Shown: positions 6,681 to 10,178 of the stretch, in pieces
Layout: each line of letters begins with the position of its first letter
How positions within the stretch are numbered: position 1 is the stretch's first letter
Assembly: GCA_030632625.1 (NCBI GenBank)
Contig: DAOVUK010000071.1
Span: 1-10,178, forward strand
Direction of reading: 5' to 3'
Origin: Gammaproteobacteria bacterium
GTDB taxonomy: Bacteria; Pseudomonadota; Gammaproteobacteria; GRL18
Length of the DNA stretch: 10,178 bases
Position numbers and translations under genes: made by a program
The notes under the pieces: model-generated
Told to the model about the DNA's origin: nothing
Seen by the model: only the letters and a program-made list of their open reading frames with translations
Databases searched by the model: none

Positions 6681-8583
6681 ACTTTTTACTAAGCCTCAAT
6701 GAATTAACAATAACTGATACCGAACTTAAAGCCATTGCTGCCGATGCCACCATGGGGTTCAACTTTCCTAAAGCCGCCACTGGAATAGCAATCGTGTTAT
6801 AACCAAAGGCCCAAAACAGATTCTGCTTAATAACATTGATTGTATCAGTGCTTAATTCTATCGTTTCTGTCACTTTGGAGATATCCCCTTGCACTAAAGT
6901 CAAATCAGCTGATTCAATTGCAATGTCTGTACCACTACCTATTGCAAAACCTACATTAGCTGCTGCCAAAGCAGGAGCGTCATTAATACCATCACCAATC
7001 ATACCAACTTGCTTACCTTCAGCCTGTAACTGCCTTATTATTTCAAGCTTTTCATCCGGCTTGGCATTTGCTATGACTTGTTCAATACCCACTTTTGCGG
7101 CAACATAATTTGCTGTTTTTTCTGTATCACCTGTCACCATTAATGTTTCAATACCTAAATGATGTAACCGTGCAATCGCATTCCTAGCTTCCTGCCTTGG
7201 TTTGTCTGCTATACCAAAAACTGCCGCCCCTTTTCCATTAACTGCCATATATACAGGTGTTTTACCCTGCTCCGCAAAGTGACCTGCTTCGTTCATTAAT
7301 CCCTCAACGCTTATAGCATGGTCATCCATCCAAAACTTGTTACCTATTAGTATTTTTTTTCCTTCAATTTCTGCTTCTATTCCACGCCCAGTTCGACTAT
7401 AAAAATGGCTACATTCCATCTGATCAATTGATTGTTCATTAGCATATTCAACAATTGCTTTTGCCAAAAAGTGTTCTGAATTGTTTTCGGCTGATGCTGC
7501 CAGAGCAATAATCTTATCCTTCCCAAGTCGTGATTTTTTGAAAAAATCAGTCACTTTAGGCTTTCCCTCTGTTATCGTTCCCGTTTTATCAAAAACAATA
7601 GCATTTAACTTAGTGGCCACTTCCAGGCTTTCACCATTTCGTATATAAACCCCCTTCTTTGCAGCTTGTCCAGTTCCAACCATAATAGCTGCCGGCGTTG
7701 CCAACCCTAAAGCACATGGACATGCAATCAACATTACAGTGACAGCACTGCCAAAAGCAGTCGCAAAAGGAGCACCTACCAGCATCCAGCTCGCAAAGGT
7801 CAACCCTGAAATCGCCATCACCGCCGGCACAAAAACAGCTGAAATTTTATCGACATGTTTCTGAATAGGTAATTTTGTCGCTTGTGCCTGATCAACCATG
7901 TGCACTATACCCGCCAATACAGTATCCATACCTATGGCTGTCGCCTTAATATGCAATACCCCATTACCATTAACACATCCTCCGATTACTTTATGCCCCA
8001 CCTCCTTAACTACAGGCATACTTTCACCCGTTACCATGGCCTCATCAACCGTGGAAATACCAAAAATAACCTCAGCGTCAGTTGGTATTTTTTCACCAGG
8101 CCTAACCAGTAGAATATCCTCTAAAGTAATATCATCGACATCAATCAGTATTTCTTCACCATCGCGTAGCAAAGTGGCAGTTTGTGGTTGCAGATCAACT
8201 AGTTTACGAATTGCTTCTCCGGCTTTCCCTCTGGCTCTTTCTTCAAGATAACGCCCTAGCAACACAAAAGTAATAATCGCTGCCGCTGCCTCAAAATACA
8301 TATGACCTCTACGCCTATATATTACAGGCAAGCTATACCCATAAGCAGAACCAACACCTAATGCGATCAAAGTATCCATATTAGCGGCTTTTTGTTTAGC
8401 CAATAGCCAGGCTTTAGTAAAAAACTGCCTTCCTGTACCAAAAACGACGGGAGTTGTTAAAATAAATTGTGCCCAGTGTGCCCATCTGGACTTATTCATT
8501 GACATTGCTATAGCAATAACAGGCGTACTTAGAATTGTGGCCCATACAAAACTTTTGCAGGAACAATAAACATTCAGACACAA
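6679..8583 (-). CDS. copA: Cu+-transporting P1B ATPase, N-terminally truncated (no metal-binding domain)
   Basis: This 634-residue P-type ATPase starts right at the first membrane segment (SFVWATILSTPVIAIAM), whereas CopA proteins usually carry 100 or more residues with one or two CxxC HMA domains before it. The catalytic core is complete: actuator TGES (E187), CPC in the membrane (C288-P289-C290), DKTGT (D332), nucleotide-binding GRG, MVTGD, GDGIND (530-535), and C-terminal FGYN and MALSSVSV typical of Cu+ pumps. The only deviation is HF instead of HP (H371). The first ~11 residues (MCLNVYCSCKS) are unlike the family and probably arise from junction DNA. Translation could begin at the TTG at 8583, which has AAGGA 5 nt upstream. 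It is first in the operon. It may be a shortened active pump or a 5'-truncated gene. The C-terminus NSLRLSKK nearly matches the other ATPase (NSLRLRKK), suggesting duplication. Confidence 0.85.
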   Translation of the reverse strand: MCLNVYCSCKSFVWATILSTPVIAIAMSMNKSRWAHWAQFILTTPVVFGTGRQFFTKAWLLAKQKAANMDTLIALGVGSAYGYSLPVIYRRRGHMYFEAAAAIITFVLLGRYLEERARGKAGEAIRKLVDLQPQTATLLRDGEEILIDVDDITLEDILLVRPGEKIPTDAEVIFGISTVDEAMVTGESMPVVKEVGHKVIGGCVNGNGVLHIKATAIGMDTVLAGIVHMVDQAQATKLPIQKHVDKISAVFVPAVMAISGLTFASWMLVGAPFATAFGSAVTVMLIACPCALGLATPAAIMVGTGQAAKKGVYIRNGESLEVATKLNAIVFDKTGTITEGKPKVTDFFKKSRLGKDKIIALAASAENNSEHFLAKAIVEYANEQSIDQMECSHFYSRTGRGIEAEIEGKKILIGNKFWMDDHAISVEGLMNEAGHFAEQGKTPVYMAVNGKGAAVFGIADKPRQEARNAIARLHHLGIETLMVTGDTEKTANYVAAKVGIEQVIANAKPDEKLEIIRQLQAEGKQVGMIGDGINDAPALAAANVGFAIGSGTDIAIESADLTLVQGDISKVTETIELSTDTINVIKQNLFWAFGYNTIAIPVAALGKLNPMVASAAMALSSVSVIVNSLRLSKK

Positions 8584-8625
8584 TCGATTCCTTTATAATA
8601 TAGATTTGTTATTTCCCTCTATTAA

Positions 8626-8841
8626 AGACCATGTCTACACGGTAACAATGACTATGACGGCACTACTGCACTTAATAAAGCAATAGCTGAATTGGTTGGC
8701 TGCAATCCCAAAAACAATACCAAATTATCTCAAATAATTAAGGTGTCAATGCTGAATTTAGGGATAACATCAAAAGCCAAAAACAAATCAACAGAAATGA
8801 AACTGGAAATCTATAAGCACATAAAAAACGATTATCACTAA
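8626..8841 (+). pseudogene. 5'-truncated coding remnant (C-terminal ~65-70 residues)
   Basis: After a TAA at 8623-8625 the frame runs open to a TAA at 8839-8841, encoding a plausible polar, Lys/Asn-rich tail (NNDYDGTTALNKAIAELVG ... HIKNDYH). No ATG precedes most of it. The first in-frame starts are a TTG or GTG inside the segment without good ribosome sites. It lies on the other side of the apparent junction from the truncated ATPase and shares strand and spacing (31 nt) with the next small gene, so it looks like the end of a gene whose 5' part was lost. Family not recognised. Confidence 0.45.
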
Positions 8842-8859
8842 ACAACCCCCTCTTATGTC

Positions 8860-8864
8860 GGGAG
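8860..8864 (+). promoter_or_regulatory. ribosome binding site for the 27-aa ORF
   Basis: GGGAG lies 8 nt before the ATG at 8873. It sits in and beside the loop of a small hairpin made by ATGTC (8855-8859) and GACAT (8864-8868), so folding could modulate access to it. The motif is clear; regulation is inference. Confidence 0.5.
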
Positions 8865-8872
8865 ACATTAAA

Positions 8873-8956
8873 ATGACTAAAGCAAAGAAACAACCATTAG
8901 AACACTTTGATACTATTTCCTGTCCTGTTAAAGCAGGCGGTATGCAGGATGACTGA
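8873..8956 (+). CDS. 27-residue small ORF, possible leader peptide
   Basis: The ORF MTKAKKQPLEHFDTI... ends in CPVKAGGMQDD. It has a good ribosome site (GGGAG, 8 nt spacing) and its stop codon lies inside the next gene, overlapping that gene's start by 8 bp. This suggests it is translated and coupled to the DUF5681 gene. It has two basic residue clusters and no membrane segment. No family is recognised, and it could be only a leader for the downstream gene. Confidence 0.45.
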   Translation: MTKAKKQPLEHFDTISCPVKAGGMQDD

Positions 8957-9365
8957 ACGTAATTGTGACGGCACTTTTAAAAAAGGTGTGAGCGGTAACA
9001 GTAAAGGAAGAGAATCTGGTAAAAAAGCAAGCGCAAAGCTTAGAAAGGCAATTGAAACAGAAGCGAACGACATTATCAAAGTGTTAGTCAAACAGGCTAA
9101 GGATGGCGATATACAGGCGGCTAAAATTTTACTGGATAAAACCGTCCCCTCTTTAAAACCTCAAGCATTACCCATAAACATTCCTGTAGGCGAAACTTTA
9201 CCTGACACAGGCAGTAATGTAGTCGATGCGGCAATGACAGGAAATATTCCACCCGATATAGGGACGCAGCTAATTAGGGCTTTGACTGACCAGTCGAAAT
9301 TAGTCGAATTGGAAGAAATAAGTAAACGATTAACCAGGCTTGAAAAGCAACTGGAGGCCAGATAA
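8949..9365 (+). CDS. DUF5681-like protein (phage small-terminase neighbourhood)
   Basis: A 138-residue protein. The N-terminus has DGTFKKGVSGNSKGRESGKK (7-26), a close match to the FKPGQSGNPKGRP-type motif of the DUF5681 family, found in prophages and other mobile elements, often next to terminase genes. Residues ~27-60 are a charged helix (KLRKAIETEANDIIKVLVKQAKDGDIQAAKILLDK), and the C-terminal ~25 residues (LEEISKRLTRLEKQLEAR) form a probable coiled coil for oligomerisation. The ATG at 8949 was chosen over an in-frame TTG at 8907 because the family motif begins right after it and AGGCGG lies upstream. It overlaps the 27-aa ORF in front and the next gene by one base (TAATG). A DNA-binding or packaging role is inferred from context, not shown. 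Confidence 0.75.
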   Translation: MTERNCDGTFKKGVSGNSKGRESGKKASAKLRKAIETEANDIIKVLVKQAKDGDIQAAKILLDKTVPSLKPQALPINIPVGETLPDTGSNVVDAAMTGNIPPDIGTQLIRALTDQSKLVELEEISKRLTRLEKQLEAR

Positions 9366-9844
9366 TGAAACAACAGCAGGTTAATAAACTCTATAGTAAG
9401 CTAACACCGCAGGAACAATCCGCGTTGTTATTTGAAGCTGCTATCAGAAAAGATGAAAATGAAGTTGATTTGATACTTGATTACGTTGAGATGCGGACAT
9501 ACTCAATACCGCACCTAAACTATCAGCAACGGATGACTGGGCTTATTAATCTATCTGGGTGTTATGGGATAGCTTATTGGAAAACGCTTTGCCAGTTAAG
9601 TGTATTAATAGCACTTTCTTTAGATGATAAAAGTTTTGATGAGACAGCCCGACTATTTATAAAAAAAATAAGTTCTATGGATGTAGCACTAGAGGCAGTA
9701 TGTAAAGAATTAAAGATTGATGTATCGTCAATTAAACAATTTTCTGAATGCAACGACTATCATCCTAATTTTGATGTTGATATAAAAAACCAATTCATTG
9801 ATCAGTACACTGAGATTTTTTCTAAAACAGCTTATTTAAACTAA
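9365..9844 (+). CDS. unrecognised protein coupled to the DUF5681 gene
   Basis: A 159-residue protein of unknown function. The start is secure: GGAGG (9353-9357) lies 7 nt before the ATG, which shares its A with the TAA of the gene in front. The N-terminal half looks helical (LTPQEQSALLFEAAIRKDE, then VDLILDYVEM), with a central hydrophobic segment near YWKTLCQLSVLIALSL that is more likely a buried helix than a membrane span. The acidic C-terminal half contains DVALEAVCKELKIDV. There is no signal peptide and no known catalytic motif. Its coupling to the DUF5681 gene suggests a shared process in a phage-like or mobile module. Confidence 0.7.
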   Translation: MKQQQVNKLYSKLTPQEQSALLFEAAIRKDENEVDLILDYVEMRTYSIPHLNYQQRMTGLINLSGCYGIAYWKTLCQLSVLIALSLDDKSFDETARLFIKKISSMDVALEAVCKELKIDVSSIKQFSECNDYHPNFDVDIKNQFIDQYTEIFSKTAYLN

Positions 9845-9907
9845 GTTCATTACTGATAACCTGATATAGCAGGAGACTAACAGGAATCAAAGCATTGGAT
9901 AAACAAA

Positions 9908-10072
9908 ATGAACATTAAATCAAGACTTCTAAAGCTTGAGAAAGAAAATCGTGTTTATATTGATTTTAATATTAACCGGCCACTTTCTGAATGGTCACGG
10001 GCTGAACTCAACACATATTTAAAATCAATAGGGCATGAATATATTCCATCCGACCTTAGCCCATCTTCGTGA
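9908..10072 (+). CDS. small unrecognised protein (54 aa)
   Basis: The ORF starts MNIKSRLLKLEKENRVYIDF and ends in SDLSPSS before a TGA at 10070-10072. It opens with a short amphipathic helix (SRLLKLEKEN), a pattern seen at the start of many small phage-borne proteins, then a conserved-looking LSEWSRAELNTYLKSIG segment. The ribosome site is weak (GGAT 7 nt upstream). It follows the previous gene by 63 bp on the same strand, with no terminator seen between them. Function unknown; coding status is likely but not certain. Confidence 0.5.
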   Translation: MNIKSRLLKLEKENRVYIDFNINRPLSEWSRAELNTYLKSIGHEYIPSDLSPSS

Positions 10073-10142
10073 CTTTTATAGGCACTATCCCAATAAATCA
10101 ATAGCTTGAGTTTTTAAAAAGTGGTCGGTTGGCACTACAAAT

Positions 10143-10160
10143 TTTGTATTTTTATACAAA
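10143..10160. repeat. AT-rich palindrome at the right edge
   Basis: TTTGTAT (10143-10149) and ATACAAA (10154-10160) form a perfect 7-bp inverted repeat with a TTTT spacer. It is too AT-rich for a strong terminator and has no T run after it. A dyad operator for a regulator of whatever lies to the right is possible. The symmetry is exact; its role is unknown. Confidence 0.35.
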
Positions 10161-10178
10161 TCATTAAATTGCGGTTAA

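Noticed and set aside
7898..8251. 117-codon + strand open frame
   Set aside because: It lies antisense inside the ATPase gene, whose motifs (TGES, membrane segments) are clearly coded on the minus strand. It has no ribosome site or recognisable product.
8594..8599. Perfect TATAAT on the + strand, and a TATATT on the minus strand over it, as promoters at the junction
   Set aside because: No acceptable -35 element lies 16-18 bp upstream on either strand, and the sequence is AT-rich, so the match is weak evidence.
8897..9373. Minus-strand open frames opposite the DUF5681 gene
   Set aside because: The + strand frame has a family motif and start/stop coupling. The antisense frames have neither.
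1..10178. CRISPR array, insertion sequence or transposase
   Set aside because: No regularly spaced repeats, no transposase-like protein and no paired terminal inverted repeats with a target duplication were seen.

Overview
The window is AT-rich bacterial DNA with proteobacterial gene style: ATG starts, Shine-Dalgarno sites, and stop/start overlaps of the TAATG type. The gene content (a Cu+ P-type ATPase pair, one with an HMA_2-like N-terminus, a coenzyme A disulfide/persulfide reductase fused to rhodanese, an EcsC protein, a TauE/SafE-type membrane protein, and phage-style DUF5681 genes) best suits an AT-rich gammaproteobacterium of the methanotroph or sulfur-oxidiser kind. That taxonomic reading is inference only.

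Layout. (1) Positions 1-322 hold the 3' end of an unrecognised gene on the + strand. (2) Positions 323-718 have no convincing gene. They hold a good Rho-independent terminator (567-598, minus strand) and, directly upstream of it on the minus strand, the 3' 47 nt of a tRNA-Asn(GTT) gene (607-653). The 5' half of that tRNA is absent, so this looks like the attachment-site scar of an element integrated in the anticodon region. The element would lie at higher coordinates. (3) Positions 719-8583 are a tightly packed five-gene minus-strand operon. In order of transcription it encodes an N-terminally shortened Cu+ P1B ATPase, a TauE/SafE (UreH_2-like) membrane protein with Cys/His/Met motifs, an EcsC-family protein, a CoA-disulfide/persulfide reductase with a C-terminal rhodanese domain, and a second Cu+-type P1B ATPase with an extra HMA_2-like N-terminus. 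The second ATPase has lost the catalytic Glu of its TGE loop. (4) Around 8584-8640 is an apparent junction: the first ATPase loses its whole N-terminal metal-binding region here, and a + strand coding remnant without a start begins on the other side. (5) Positions 8626-10072 are a + strand set of small genes, overlapping or closely spaced: the remnant, a 27-aa ORF, a DUF5681 protein, and two unrecognised proteins. It resembles the start of a phage packaging-type module.

How the genes may work together. The operon joins copper transport across the inner membrane (two CPC-type ATPases), a polytopic membrane protein with possible copper ligands, and persulfide/CoA-disulfide reduction coupled to sulfurtransferase chemistry. 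A copper-and-reactive-sulfur handling unit is a reasonable hypothesis. The two ATPases have complementary defects: one keeps the catalytic loop but lacks metal-binding domains, and the other keeps those domains but lacks the dephosphorylation Glu. This is either decay of a mobile island or a division of labour, and the sequence alone cannot decide between them.
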